Positions 39,560 to 51,529 of a stretch of DNA of 64,000 nt are shown here, in pieces. The notes under the pieces are model-generated. The model was not told the origin of the DNA and made no database searches. It was given only the letters and a program-made list of their open reading frames with translations. Source of the DNA: Amblyomma americanum (lineage: Eukaryota > Arthropoda > Arachnida > Ixodida > Ixodidae); assembly GCF_052857255.1 (NCBI RefSeq), contig NC_135498.1, positions 86,376,639 to 86,440,638 on the forward strand. Direction: 5' to 3'. The position numbers and the translations under genes were made by a program. Each line of letters begins with the position of its first letter. The first letter of the stretch is position 1.

Positions 39560-42306
39560 CTCGCATCACCGCTTATCAAGGAACTCAGGCTTCTAAACAT
39601 AAATGCGCGCAGCGTGGTAAATAAAAGCGATCATCTTGAATCCATAATTCTTGGGTATCAGCCACACATTGTTGTAATCACAGAGACTTGGCTGCACGAA
39701 GGAATTGATGATGAAGATGTTTTCCCTCCCCTTTACCGGGTGTTCCGTCGGGACAGATCTACCAGAGGAGGCAGTGTTGCCGTACTCGTAAAACATGGCA
39801 TCGACGCTTCTTTCCTAACTCAAATTGAAAGGCATGAAAGCCTCGCGTTAAAACTTTCTTGTTTTGGGCGGTCCTTTCTAGTAATTGCAGTTTAGAGAGC
39901 TCCCAATTCCCCTCCGCAGTTTCTACGTGAACTGTCTGACTTCATGAATGATTTTCATCATGACAGAATCTTATTGATTGGTGATTTAAACCTTCCATCA
40001 ATTAACTGGGACAAGCCCTTTCTCAATCCCGATCATGCTGCTCATGAAGAGCACATATTTAATATTATGTTGAGACATGACTTGCAGCAAGTAGTGAGGC
40101 AGCCAACACGTGTACATGGTTGTACTTCTTCTCTACTTGACCTTATCTTTGTAAGCCGATCTATTAGTGACTACCATGTTTCAATTGAGCAAGGAATTTC
40201 CGATCATGATTTGGTATATTGTTCCTTCCCTGTCCATATTGTTTGCAAAAAGCCTGTGGCCAAAGTGTGCTCTGTAAAGGACTTCTCGCGTGCGAAAGAT
40301 GAGAGCGTGTTGGATTATTTAGATTTTTGCCTCAGCAGTTTCCGAGGCAGCAATGCTGATGAGCTATGGAATAAATTTAATACACTGTGCACTCACTGCC
40401 TTGAGAACTTCGTCCCTAATAAAATAATAAAGTCTCGCAAAGCTTCTCCCTGGATCACACGTGAAGTCCTGCAATTGAAAAGAAAAGTGAAACGTTTGAA
40501 GCGTGGAGGCGCCAGTCGTTTCATTATTCAGTCTTTTCAAATATCCCTTAATGCAGCTGTGAGGTCCGCTAAACGACATTCCTTTGAATACAGACTGCCT
40601 AATTTCATTCGAACTTCACCTGAAAAATTTTGGAACCACTTATGTCAAAAGAAAAAAACCTATTGACCGAATAATGCACGACGGCAAGCCTCTCACAGAT
40701 AAAAATGATATTGCTACGCAATTTAACCGCTACTTCCACAGTGTCTTTGCTAATGCAAGTGGTGAACATTATTCTTTTGAAACGCCCTCCACTATGCCTT
40801 CTATTACGATATCAAGACCTGGCATTGTTGAATTGCTGCTAAACCTGAAAACTAAAGCATCGCCAGGCCCTGGTAAAATTCCAAACGCTTTCTTGCGCCG
40901 GTATGCCGAAAAGCTTTCCGAGTTTCTGGTTGTTATTTTTTGCGCATCTCTTTCATCAGCTGTGATTCCTTCAGAGTGGAAAACTGCACGTGTTGTTCCT
41001 GTTCTAAAGAAAGGGGACGCATCACTGATATCAAATTATCGTCCCATCTCTCTCACTTCAACCTGTTGCAAATTACTAGAACACATAATCGCCAAGTACA
41101 CCATCGGTTTTCTTGACGATAACAATATCCTTTCTAACGTTCAACACGGGTTTAGGAAGGGCTTTTCTACTGTAACTCAACTAACATCGGTTGTTCATAG
41201 TTTTGCATCTGTACTTGATAAATCCGGTCAGGCTGATATTATTTTTATGGATTTTAGTAAAGCATTTGACCTCGTCTCCCATTCTAAATTAATTGACAAG
41301 CTTAAACAAGTTGGTCTTCCTAACTTTATAGTTAACTGGGTTTCAGCTTACTTATCTAACCGACAGCAGTTTGTTAGTATTGACGACCATTATTCAAACA
41401 GCCTGCCTGTCTCTTCTGGTGTTCCCCAAGGAAGTGTCCTCGGTCCCCTGTTATTTTTAATATATGTGAATGACATTGTAAAAGTAGTTACTCATCCCGT
41501 TCAAATCCGGCTATTTGCAGATGACTGTGTTTTGTTTAATGTAATTACTTGTCGCGAAGACCAACTATTACTCAATTTAAACCTAAAGAATATTCTGGAT
41601 TGGTGCAACCAGTGGGACATGAAACTTAACGCTCAGAAAACCGTATTTATGAGATTAACAAAAAAAAAACAGCCTTTTATACCCTTACGCTCTTCCACCA
41701 TTTCCACTTTCGGAGGTAACTGAATATAAATATCTTGGCGTGACGATAACTAATAATCTAAGCTGGAACAAACATATAGGTAACGTATGTGCATCAGGTT
41801 TTCGTAAACTTTGTGTCCTCAAGCACAAATTGAAGCATGCTCCTGCAGACTTGAGATTTTTAGCCTATTCATCATTAATCAGACCCAAGTTAGAATACGC
41901 TTGCTTTGTCTGGGACCCATTTACTAAAACTAACATTCAAGCGCTTGAAATGATCCAGCGCAAGGCCATTCGATTCATCTTTTCAAAATACCGTTCAACC
42001 GATTCACCTACTGCCATAATGCGAGCACACCGAATTCAAACATTGCAGGTACGACGTAAAATTCTCAGATTAAAATTTCTTTTCCTTCTCAAACATAACA
42101 AGTTGTCAATGTGCCCGGATCCCTACGTCAAGCCATTTTCCGCTCCACGACCAACAAGACATCGCCACTCTGATTCACTAACTCCATTCACCGCCAGAAC
42201 TAACCTATTTAAATACTCCTTCTTCCCTCGCACCGTAACTGAATGGAATACTTTACCTTTAACAGCACTATGTGACATAGATTCCATTGAAAAAATAGAA
42301 GATTGA
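39560..42306 (+). pseudogene. CR1-like ORF2 (copy a): endonuclease and RT, broken
   Basis: Follows ORF1 in frame with no early ATG. The endonuclease (LLNINARSVVNK, TETWL, GDLNLPSINW, QGISDHDL) has one TAG stop at 39,893-39,895 replacing a tyrosine in VIAVYRAP. A frameshift near 40,655 (A run) leads to RT (KTARVVPVLKKGDAS, SNYRPISLTS, IFMDFSKAFDLVSH, GVPQGSVLGPLLF, RLFADDCVLF). A second shift near 41,665 (A9 run) leads to the C-terminal part (YLGVTITNNLSWNKHI ... VTEWNTLP). No RNase H. Both shifts are at homopolymers. Confidence 0.8.
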
Positions 42307-42417
42307 CGCCATCAAACTTATTTTGCTTTGTGTTTTAAATTTTCTTTCAGTGTTTTTTGTATATTCATGTTGCACTGTATTGCCCCTCCTGCTAGGGCCC
42401 AGAAGGGCCTGCAGTAT

Positions 42418-42441
42418 TCTGTAAATAAATAAATAAATAAC
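42418..42441 (+). repeat. Terminal (AATA)n tail of CR1-like copy a
   Basis: GTAAATAAATAAATAAATAA at the LINE 3' end, followed at once by RTE sequence. Confidence 0.85.
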
Positions 42442-43802
42442 GCTCTGTTTGCATTGGCTACTGCACATGTTTGTGTAGGACTCTCCGGCTACGTTAACTA
42501 TCTTATCCATATTGCTAATGAAATTGCCCTCCTTGTCTCTTAATGCGTGCCTCTGGTTTTTACTATCCCTAGATTCCTCTTCACTGCTTTTAACCTACCT
42601 CCGTTCTTTAGAGCATGCTCGATTCTCTCCATATTAAACTTCCCTATGTCGGCTACCTTGCGCTTATTTATTAACTTTGATAGCTCTGTTCTATTCCGTT
42701 AGTAGGGTAAGACGCCCTTATGCCTTGGCGCTTCTTAATCAGATCTTTCGTCACCTGAGATAGCTTTCCGGTGTCCTGTCGAACTGTCCTACCGCCTACT
42801 TCTACTGCGGACTCCGTAATGAATGATGTCAGATTGTCGTTCATTGTATGAACATCAAGATCGTATTCCTCAGTTAAAGCCGAATATTTGGTTTGCCGCG
42901 CTATCCTTAAATCCTGTACTTTCCCTCTTACGGCTAACTCGTTAATGGTCTTCCTCTGCACTAGTTCTTCCGTTTCCTCTTCAAGTCTAAGCTAATTCCA
43001 GACCTTGCCATTCTGTGGTCGCTACAACACTCCTTTTCGAGGACGGCCACATCCTGAATGATGCCAGGTTTAGCGCATAGCATGAAGTCGATTTTTTTTA
43101 GTCTCACCATTGGGGCTCTTCCAGGTCCGCTTCCTGTTCTCTCGTTTTCAGAAGAAGGCATTCATGATTCGTAAATTATTTCTATTGGCGAATTCGACTC
43201 ATAACTCTACCCTGATATTTCTAGAAACTATCCCATAGTCATCTACCGCGTGGACGTCAGCCTGCTTCTTGCCAACCTTCGCATTGAAGTCGCCCATCAG
43301 TACAGTGCACTGTGATTTTTCTTTATTCATTGCCGATTCTACGCCCTCATAGAATCTATCAACGGTCTGGCTGTCATGGCTGGATGTGCGCGCGTAGGCC
43401 TGCTCCACTTTCAGCTTGTACCTCCTATTCAGCCTAATTACTATAGCTGCTATCCTCTCGTTAATACTCTAGAACTCCTCTACGTTACCACCTATATCCT
43501 TATTAATGAGAAATCCCACACCTAGTTCTAGTCTATCCCCTAAGCCGCGATAGCACAGTATGTGTCCGTCCTTTAGTACTGTATACACCTCACCTGTCCT
43601 CCTAAGTTCGCTAAGCCCTATCACATGCCATTTAATTCCCGCTAGATCCTCAAACACCACTGCTAGGCTCGCTTCACTAGATAAAGTTCTAGCGTTAAAC
43701 GTTGCCAGGTTCAAATTCCAATGGCGGCCTGTCCGGAGCCAGAGAGTCTTAGCGTGCACCCTCCACTGCGTCACAGGTCTGACCGCCGCAGTGGTCAGTT
43801 GC

Positions 43803-44086
43803 TCCGCAGCCGCTGGGGACTGAGGGCCGAGGGTTGACTGGATTGATCATAGAAGGTTGTGGCCAAGTACTACGCCAGGGTGGCCAAAACCTTCTCTGGT
43901 GAGAGAGTGCTTTGTCGGTTCTGGTCACCGAGTTCCAGCCGCACTCCAGGCCTGGTTCTGCAATTACATCGACACGCGGGTTTCTTTTTTAAACCCGGTG
44001 GAGAATTGCGCGGCACCAGCCTTGGAACCCCGGTCCTCTTGCACGCGAGGCGGATGCTCTACCTCTAGGCCATCGCTGCCATTAAG
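43803..44086 (-). repeat. tRNA-headed repeat next to the RTE 5' end
   Basis: Minus strand starts with a tRNA-like head at about 44,010-44,083 (GGCAGCGATGGCCTAGAGG, anticodon loop CTCGCGT, GGGGTTCCAAGG) and continues to about 43,803. It may be a SINE or part of the RTE 5' leader; the single copy does not decide. Confidence 0.5.
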
Positions 44087-44094
44087 GAGCTTTT

Positions 44095-46961
44095 AGTGAA
44101 CCCATAATTTGCGGACACGAACCTTGCGGCACGTTTCTGAATTCATTCAAGCTTTTAATAAGTTTTTTGTGTCAGGATCCCAAGTCGCGCAACCATATTA
44201 TAAGATGGGAGGCACATTTCTCGAATACACCGCTTCCTTCAATTTATCCGGCGCCTGCATGAGATGGAGTTCTAAATATTTAACACGCAGCTATGTTTAG
44301 CAGCGATTTGGTTAATACGGTCGCTCCAAGAAAGGTTGTTAGTAAAGATTACACCTAAATACTAGTGATTCATAACAAATTGTATATTTCTGTCACCTAG
44401 AAAGTATTCGTAGTTCATGGTCGCCTTTTGTTTGTAAATTAGATATCATTGCAATAGCAAAAAAACGAAGACACGTGCTACGCACATCATCATGTGAAGA
44501 CCGAGTTTACGCCAGTTATAACTTGATAGGGGTCGCTTACTTAAGTGGCGTCTTGGTAAATGCAAGTCATCACCGTACAATCTCACTCGACTAGAAACCT
44601 ATTCCGCTTTATCAGTGATAAAAATTAAGAAAAGAAAAGGGCCTCAAGCTAACCATTCTTGAGGGATACCCATTGAACTGCAATAACTGATGAATTCACC
44701 CCTTCAAATACAACACGTTACTGTCTACCGACAAGAGACGCTCTGGGTCATGTTATCAGGGCAAGTGGAATTTTGAGGGCAGACTTTACCTTCAATAAAT
44801 TGTGTGAGATCTAATCAAGACTTTTTTAAAATCCAAAGCTATACGGTGAAACTGGTTCTCATTGATAATAGAGAGAGCAACTTCGTGAGCAAATTCTGTA
44901 ATTAACGCAAGAAAAAACCATTTTGAAGCAATGTTGCGTTTGGCTGAAAAAGTTTTCTTGCTGATGGGTTATTAAGATAGTGTAAATGATGTGTTCTTAC
45001 GATTTGAATATGACTCTTGAAGAGGAGGTAGGACTGTAGTTGATAATTTTTTTTTGCCAGTTTTATATACAGGGCTTCCGTTGGCGCTTTTCCAATGTGT
45101 TAAGGCGCCGATATCAATTGATTTCCGGAAGAGCGATAAGAGAAAAAGGGCGACAGAAGCTGTGCAGTTCTTCAGAATGCTAATTCCTAACATGATCTGG
45201 GTCGAGTGTCGGGTTCAATTTGTGCTTCTGTAATAGATGTAAGATTATTCCTTATTCTGAAAATTGTATGTCCCGGGGCCCATTTCCCTGAACTAATTTC
45301 TAATTCACAAGCCGTTAGGAGGGCAAGGCGGCAAAAAGAAAATTGACTGAAAATAAAGCACAAATTGTTCAGCTTTGCCTTCCAGATCTGAGCTGCAGCT
45401 GACGTCGTCAATAATATCAGGAATGGTGTAATTTACGCGCTACTTAGTTTTTATACTCTTCCATATTATGTTATTTTTATTTTCTTCGCCATGAACTAAT
45501 TTTTAATTTATATGCCGTTAGGAGGGCAAAGCGGCAAATAGAATATTGCCTGAAAATAATGCTTAAATTGTTCAGCTTTGCGTTCCAGATCAGAGCTGCA
45601 GCAGACGTCGTCAATAATATCAGGAATTGTGTCATTTACGCGCTACTGACTTTTTATACACTTCTATAATTTTATGTTATTTTTATTTTGTTCGCCATGA
45701 ATGGCCAGATGCTCACTTTTGCCTTGCGCATTTCTCGCGTTATAGCTCGTTCAGATGTTTTAGTTTACAGTACAAGCAAGGTCCTGGTGACTGATAGTGC
45801 CTACGATTTAAGCGGTGTATTTTGTTTATGAAAGTTCAAGTGGCTGCGTTCTTCCGAGGCTTGTCTCTTCGACGCTTCCACGATATGATACGCGATGAGA
45901 CATGCAGGTGAAGTAAACGGAGCGCGCTATTCTGTCAATCACGCCTTCTCTACCAGATACGAAGAAATGTTATTTGTCCTCGAGAAAGCGCACTAGCGTC
46001 CACTACCAGCCTGCTCATAGCACGGCTGCCACTTTCAATCAGGCAATGCGAGAAAAATATTAGAAGGCAATAGCATGCTCCATCTACTTTTTTCCGCGGG
46101 TTTAAGTCTGTACTGAAGAAAGGAATTTTGTCCTTAGCAGGAGCCACGTGGAATGCGCATTAAGATTATAAGAGTGATATGTTAAGTCGGGGAGAAACAT
46201 ATCGTGTTCACGGGACATCGAGAAATGGTCTCCTTTGTACTAATAAAACACCGTACGTGGTGCCGAATTTCAGTGATATTCGGTAGGGCAGCTACGGTAA
46301 AGGAAAGACGGCGCTGCCATTGTTGCAGAAAATTAAATCAAGTAAAGTTACGCTATTGAAGCCTACCACAGTCTGGAATTTAAAAAAAAATGAAATATAA
46401 TATGGGTGTTAAATAAGTGTAACGAAGAGACCTAGTCTTTATTTCCGGCTTAAGGAAGTTCCATTGCACGTGATGTAAATTAAAATCACCAAGAATAATG
46501 TAAGTTACATCCAGTGTTAGTAAGATGTAGCTCAAACAGAGGTCACAGATTTTAAGTGCTGGAGATTCGTAAAATCACCGAATAGCCATAGAGAGAGCAT
46601 TAGCCAACATGACTTAGCACTGGATCGTTTAGCATGTCTCGCTAAGAGATACGCTGCTATCCAGTTGCTCATAATGATAGACACCACCGCTATGCACATT
46701 ACGGTCCTTCCTGTATGCCTTGTAGTCAGGTGGAAGCATTTCTAGCCATGACCAAGTGCTAATCCCCATTTGGTGGTTAACAAATTTCAAGCATGAAGCA
46801 AACTCCTCTTTTCTTTTTTTTTTTGTGAGGCTGCCGTAGTTGACAGCAATACTTATCAAGTCGTCATTACGGTCTGTTCCTTTCTTTCCTTTCTGCGATG
46901 CAACATGTCTTGATGGCTCTTGATTTACGCTTCTGAAAGCACCCGTAGCGCTGTCGCTCAA
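44095..46961 (-). pseudogene. Old CR1/Jockey-like LINE (copy b), heavily decayed
   Basis: Minus strand: endonuclease piece at 46,629-46,961 (LTKKKRKEEFASCLKFVN, LPPDYKAYRKDRNVHSGG), then RT traces between 45,000 and 44,090: ENQFHRIALDFKK (motif A region), GIPQEWLA.GPFLFLIF (motif B, with substitutions), LSWSDRINQIAAK, YNMVARLGILTQ. The catalytic aspartates of motif C are not clear. Stops and shifts are frequent. A 203-bp tandem duplication lies at 45,290-45,702. Confidence 0.6.
45290..45702. repeat. 203-bp tandem duplication
   Basis: Copy 1 45,290-45,492, copy 2 45,493-45,702, both starting gaactaattt and containing GCCGTTAGGAGGGCAA and GACGTCGTCAATAATATCAGG. They differ at scattered positions, so the duplication is not recent. 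Confidence 0.92.
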
Positions 46962-48565
46962 GTAAGTACACTGGTTACGCTATCTCGATGGAATTATTCC
47001 TGAGAACGAAAATGAGTGACACGCAGTTGTAAGAGAAGATGATATGTAAGAACGACATGTAATATTGTTGAAGTTGTTTTCTTCTGCACACTATGTTTCC
47101 ACCTGGATCGTGGAATATTTTATGCCATATTTGATTTGATTCACGGAAACTACCTTAAAGTTCCCTTTGCTACGGTACGTACTGCGCGTACGTTGGAAAC
47201 GTAGCAGACGCCTCTCTCGCAAGAGAACAAATTCATCTTGGCAGGAGGCAGCATGCAAGCTTTGTTTCCTTATCTTTATTCCTTAACTTCAGATTACTAC
47301 CGACGAGGAAGAGGGCCCAGAATTCGACGCAAGCAAGATCACCAAAACCTGGCTTCTTTCAAAGATTATCTCGGAGAGCAGAAGCAAATGGAGGCCGTAA
47401 AACCGTGGTTAACACAGTGCGCCAGAGTCTCACAAAGCGCAGTTACGCAATGCCCTCGCCTCCGAGCTCACATGCGAGCCACACAAAAGCAAAGCGGGTT
47501 AGGGATGAGTTTTTCTTCTTTCGTAGAGCGACTTGCAGCGGATGCCATATCTTGCGATTGAACGAGGGAGGCCACGCATTCAGAAAAACTTCATTCTATT
47601 CTAAATTTTCTGCTCTTTGCATCACGAGAGATTCTCATTGCTCGCTCATGTTGGAAAGCACGCCAGATCAAAATAGAAAAAAGCGAGATAAAAAAAAAAC
47701 GCACCAATAATTCAGTCGTTGTTCCCAAGAAGTTTACCGCTAAGTTGACTCATGTCTGCCAAGCGGAACAACACAGCAAAGAGGACAAATGGAGTTGACA
47801 ACTCACTCGAGCGTTGGCTAAGCAACGAAAGAAGTTTATTTTGGTGGTGAGTGTGACGTTAAGAACGCCCTCAAAAAAACAAAATAACGCTTAAAAAGCG
47901 GGATTTCAGTGAAAAAGCAAAGCGTGGCTACAATTTTCCGCGAAAAACGAGACCAACCAACCAAAGAGAAGTGTGTGGCTTTGAATGTGAGATGCAGTTT
48001 GTCCGCTATTCTCGAGCAAGCCTCCAGCAGCGCGCAACGCTAGATGAAGCAAAAGCAATTCATGCAGACACGCTTGACGGAAAAGTTGAAGAAAACACTA
48101 CTAGATGCTCAACACGCAATATACAAAAATATGAAATAACGCGTCTTCCTAAGTGCCCTGTAGCGGCGGACAAATCACACAAACAGCGCAGACCCGGACA
48201 AAAATATTAAAAAGAAGCTGGCTCTGGGCCAAGCCAAGACGGGCCAAGGCTCGGCATCGCCAACGATAACGCGTTACTCGTTGTAGCAATTCGTTTGTCT
48301 TCGGAGCCCAACTTAAAAAGAGTCGCAAAACTTACGTGCCGACGTCTGGGTGGCTCAGTGACGTCATAAGTCGCACACGGTACAAGTCGCTGTATGGTCG
48401 CAAATCTGCTATTGCTGGCAACAATGACTGACAAACAGTGGACAAACAAATGGGACAAACAGTGATCTGTCACGTTGGACGTTGATAGACTGCCGTTTCT
48501 TTCGATATTACTAATGGTTACAGGATAGCCCATCACTTATTTCAATTTAGCCTTGTGTTTTTGTC
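46962..48565. other. No gene recognised; right end of the 11-kb interruption
   Basis: Short frames only (107 and 101 codons near 47,238-47,710, overlapping each other). No domain or known repeat. Ends where unit 2 resumes at about 48,566. Confidence 0.45.
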
Positions 48566-48765
48566 ACTCACATAAACCAACAATATACGCCTCAAATCCG
48601 AAAAGGCCCTGAGCAATCCTTCCCCGCGGAAACCTAAACAGCCAGTAAACATATCAAGGCATGTCCTTTTGGACAATTGTCAGAGAAAATGGGCTTACTT
48701 GGAAAACATCAGGTACGGGTGTTCGTTGAAAGGGAAACGAAGATTGCAATTCAGCTGCTCCGTTT

Positions 48766-49179
48766 TCACTCATCCAGGAAGAAGCGGTCAGAGTCGGGAA
48801 TTGGTGCGAGCAGCGCCGCAATGTAGTCTTCGTCGGAATCGGTGGGCTCGGCGTTTTCTACGGTAGCAAGCTGGTCCTCCTCATTTCCATTCGACAGGCC
48901 ACCTTTCTCCAGCGTCGGTCGGAGACGTTTGCGATCGGGAGAACAGGTGCCCTCGCCCGACGGTCCGGCCTCTTCGCTTTCGGGCTGCCTGCGGTTACGC
49001 TTGCAGGCACGGTGATGGCGCTTCGCTAATTTGTCATCACTGTAGCGGGGCCGGCTCCATTTTTGAATCAGCAGTCGTAACATGAGCCGTTTCCGAATGC
49101 CAAGGTCTCGGCGGCTCTCCTGCATCTTTTCTAACTTCTTCTTGGCTAAACCCAGAAGGCTGCGCACGTTCATCGCCAT
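48766..49179 (-). CDS. IER2/IER5-like small protein, unit 2 copy, open
   Basis: 137 codons starting MAMNVRSLL (context catcATGGCG) and ending DSDRFFLDE. The N-terminal 45 residues (RSLLGLAKKKLEKM, ESRRDLGIRKRLMLRLLIQKW) resemble the conserved N-terminal region of immediate-early-response proteins IER2/IER5 (L.LA..K...SR...G.....L....L). A basic patch follows (AKRHHRACKRNRR), then an acidic, proline-containing C terminus, as in small nuclear transcription-related factors. IER genes have one exon, which fits this uninterrupted frame. The unit 1 copy has identical length but a stop. No domain search was possible; the assignment is an inference and the frame could be a gene or a transposon-carried ORF. 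An upstream extension to 49,233 has no ATG. Confidence 0.55.
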   Translation of the reverse strand: MAMNVRSLLGLAKKKLEKMQESRRDLGIRKRLMLRLLIQKWSRPRYSDDKLAKRHHRACKRNRRQPESEEAGPSGEGTCSPDRKRLRPTLEKGGLSNGNEEDQLATVENAEPTDSDEDYIAALLAPIPDSDRFFLDE

Positions 49180-51372
49180 GATGAAAACAACAATACACTC
49201 CTGAATACCAGAGAGAAACACAGCGTGCAACAAGTGAGACCAAGCTCGGTCGGCTTAAGCAGCTTATGTGAAAGGTTGAAGTGTTTCAATCCTTGACGTA
49301 TCCGGGGAAGGGTTGCTGGGGACGAGAGTGTGTCGAAGCTCCACCAATAGGCTTAACTCTAAGCACAAAACGTGACCGTGGTGGCGTTGGAAGGCCCCAG
49401 AGATAAGGAGACAGCAGTGTGGTTGTTTCCTAAGAAAGATTAAAACGGGAAACCAGAGGTATTAAGGAGTGCCGAACCCCTCGCTATCTCTAAGAATGGC
49501 GAAGAGCGTTGTCCTCGTTTTGAGACTCCCCTTTTGTCATCGGATAACTCTCTCAGTCCTCTGACAATAGAACAGGTTCCTGGGTACTGAAAGAAGGTGA
49601 TGGGGAGACGCTAGCTGCCCTCGAGGTGGGATAAGAAATGAGGCATTACCATGGCAGCAAGTAGCTGATCAAATCTGGTGATTCAGGAATCATAGCTTGA
49701 GCATTCTTGTGTTGCTACACCGGCTGCATGAGGAAAACTAAATGTGTCATATTTCTTGTCCGATGCCCACCTTTCCAGAATATTTTCTTTTTAAGAATGG
49801 CGAAAAATTTATATCTCTGTTGTATCCCAGCTTTCTTACGCTTATTAGCTGTTAATAAAAGAAGACTCTTGCATCACCAACACTTGCACATAATAAAAAG
49901 ATATGCCGATGGCCAATATCCGAACGCGGCGTTAAACACAACCAGAACTTGTTTCTGAGTAACCTAAACAAAAATGATGCGGCCGCCTTCGCGAATGTAA
50001 CTCCACGTGTGAACGTCAGAAACCATCACTGCTCCAAAGGCCACTGTTGGCCACCTGGTTTTAACTGGCATTCGTTTTTATGCTGTTTTCGATTGATCGG
50101 AGTTGGAACAACCACAGTGCAGCTTTATGCAAAATATCTCTTCCGACGGCGCTAACGCATCGTTTGATGCTAGAACTCGTGAATTTTTCCCGATAATTTG
50201 CGAAATAGCTGCCCGTGCGCAATTCTTTCGGAGCGTCCTTTTCTAATGCTACGTTAGGACAATGCAAATGATATTAAAAAAAACAAATATTAATGCTAAA
50301 GCTTTTCTTGGCAAGGTCGGCGTTTTCGTGTCCCAACAACGTGTCCGCAGCCCTTGCGTCGTCCGAGAATGAGTTAGCAGCAAAATAATAATTAAATAAA
50401 ATGGAGGTTCACAACACGTCGTTGTGCATCAAATTTGGTTTCTGTGGCGAAATTAGTTCAATAATTAGAAGCGATAAAGTCAATTAAACGTAGAAATATT
50501 CACGGAAGTTCATATAGTGGCCGGACGTAAAAACAGCTGTTCACGAATAAATATTGAGAAATTACGCAGCAAACCAGGATCAACTTTCCTATTAGATTAA
50601 AAAGTGATCAATAAGGGTACTTAAGCAACTGAATAGTTTTGGGTAATGTGGAGTAATTAGAGGAGTAAAACTGCGCACGTCGATACAGTGTGAGGACACC
50701 TAAACAGCTTCGGTAGCCGGAAGAGTATAAACAAAAAAAAAACAAAAAAGAAAGAGTGAAATGTGTTTAAACAGGGAAAAAAGAGTTAATTGGTGCCAAT
50801 TTAAAAACGAGAATGGTTAGTAATGAAAAAATACTTGGACGTCACAATATGCATGGATGTCGATTTAAAGAGAAGACGGTAAAGGAGTAGAGAAAAGAGA
50901 AGAAACGTCATAAAATGGTTAAAACAGAATGAAAAATGTCAGTTGGCATAAAGAAATTGATTACAGACCGTAAAAATAATTATTTTACCGAAAAAAGTGA
51001 TACAATGACTGTAAATGAGGTGGCGGCGAACCAATGCGGCTTCAATGGTAACACGTTTTCGCATTGCTCCCTGTAAGCAGACATAAGCGCCCCAAGAATT
51101 TTTGTATCTAATTTGGTGGAAAAGTTCATTCTATCCTAACCATAATAGTTCCTAATATGAGAAAAAGGATTTTTGAAATCCAAACGAATATCTGACACAC
51201 GACTGATGTTCAAACATATCGGCTATGCGACAAGGGGAACTTGAGAAGCAGATAATTCACATCGTCAGCTTTTTAATTGTCTAAAACAAGTAAATATTTG
51301 TACCATGCCTTTTCTACAATTGTAGTGAAAGCTGAGAAGGTAGTTTTACCTGAAAGTAAGCCACAACGTTAG
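49180..51372. repeat. Unit 2 spacer upstream of the IER-like ORF
   Basis: Partner of 26,309-28,441. Contains a 47-bp segment near 49,580-49,630 that unit 1 lacks. No gene. The short frames at 49,707-50,155 exist in both units but with different ends, so I do not call them. Confidence 0.6.
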
Positions 51373-51510
51373 CTCTGTGATTATGCCGTTCGGCTGCTGA
51401 CCCTAAAGACGCGGTTTCGGCCCCACCGCGGGGATTGGATTTCGATACAGGAAGAATGCTAGCGGCCCATGCACTGTGCGATGTCAGTGCACGTTAAAGA
51501 ACCCGTGAGT
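51373..51510 (+). repeat. Partial SINE-B copy
   Basis: Same truncation as 28,442-28,587: head GTGATTATGCCGTTCGGCTGCTGACCC to CACGTTAAAGAACCC. Confidence 0.7.
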
Positions 51511-51529
51511 TCAAAATTAATCATCATAC

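Larger units (their letters stand above)
39046..42441 (+). mobile_element. CR1/Jockey-like LINE (copy a), 5' truncated, inside RTE
   Basis: Plus-strand LINE inserted against the RTE orientation. ORF1 starts mid-protein, so the 5' end is lost. ORF1 and ORF2 are in one frame separated by TGA. The 3' end is (TAAA/AATA)n at 42,421-42,441. It is the same family as copy d at 61,093-64,000. Confidence 0.82.
37520..43800 (-). mobile_element. RTE-type LINE, nearly complete but broken, split by a CR1-like LINE
   Basis: Minus strand: endonuclease at about 42,961-43,774 (ATFNARTLSSEASLA, LSELRRTGE, GDFNAKVG), a linker at 42,442-42,960, then reverse transcriptase on the other side of the insertion, 37,531-39,045 ([51 protein letters not shown]) and the C-terminal ERKMIGVTLRDRKR...W.GH region. 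The 268-codon frame at 37,531-38,337 holds the FADD motif to the end. Frameshifts near 38,340, 38,640-38,750 and in the endonuclease, plus stops, make it inactive. The family lacks RNase H. Confidence 0.82.
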
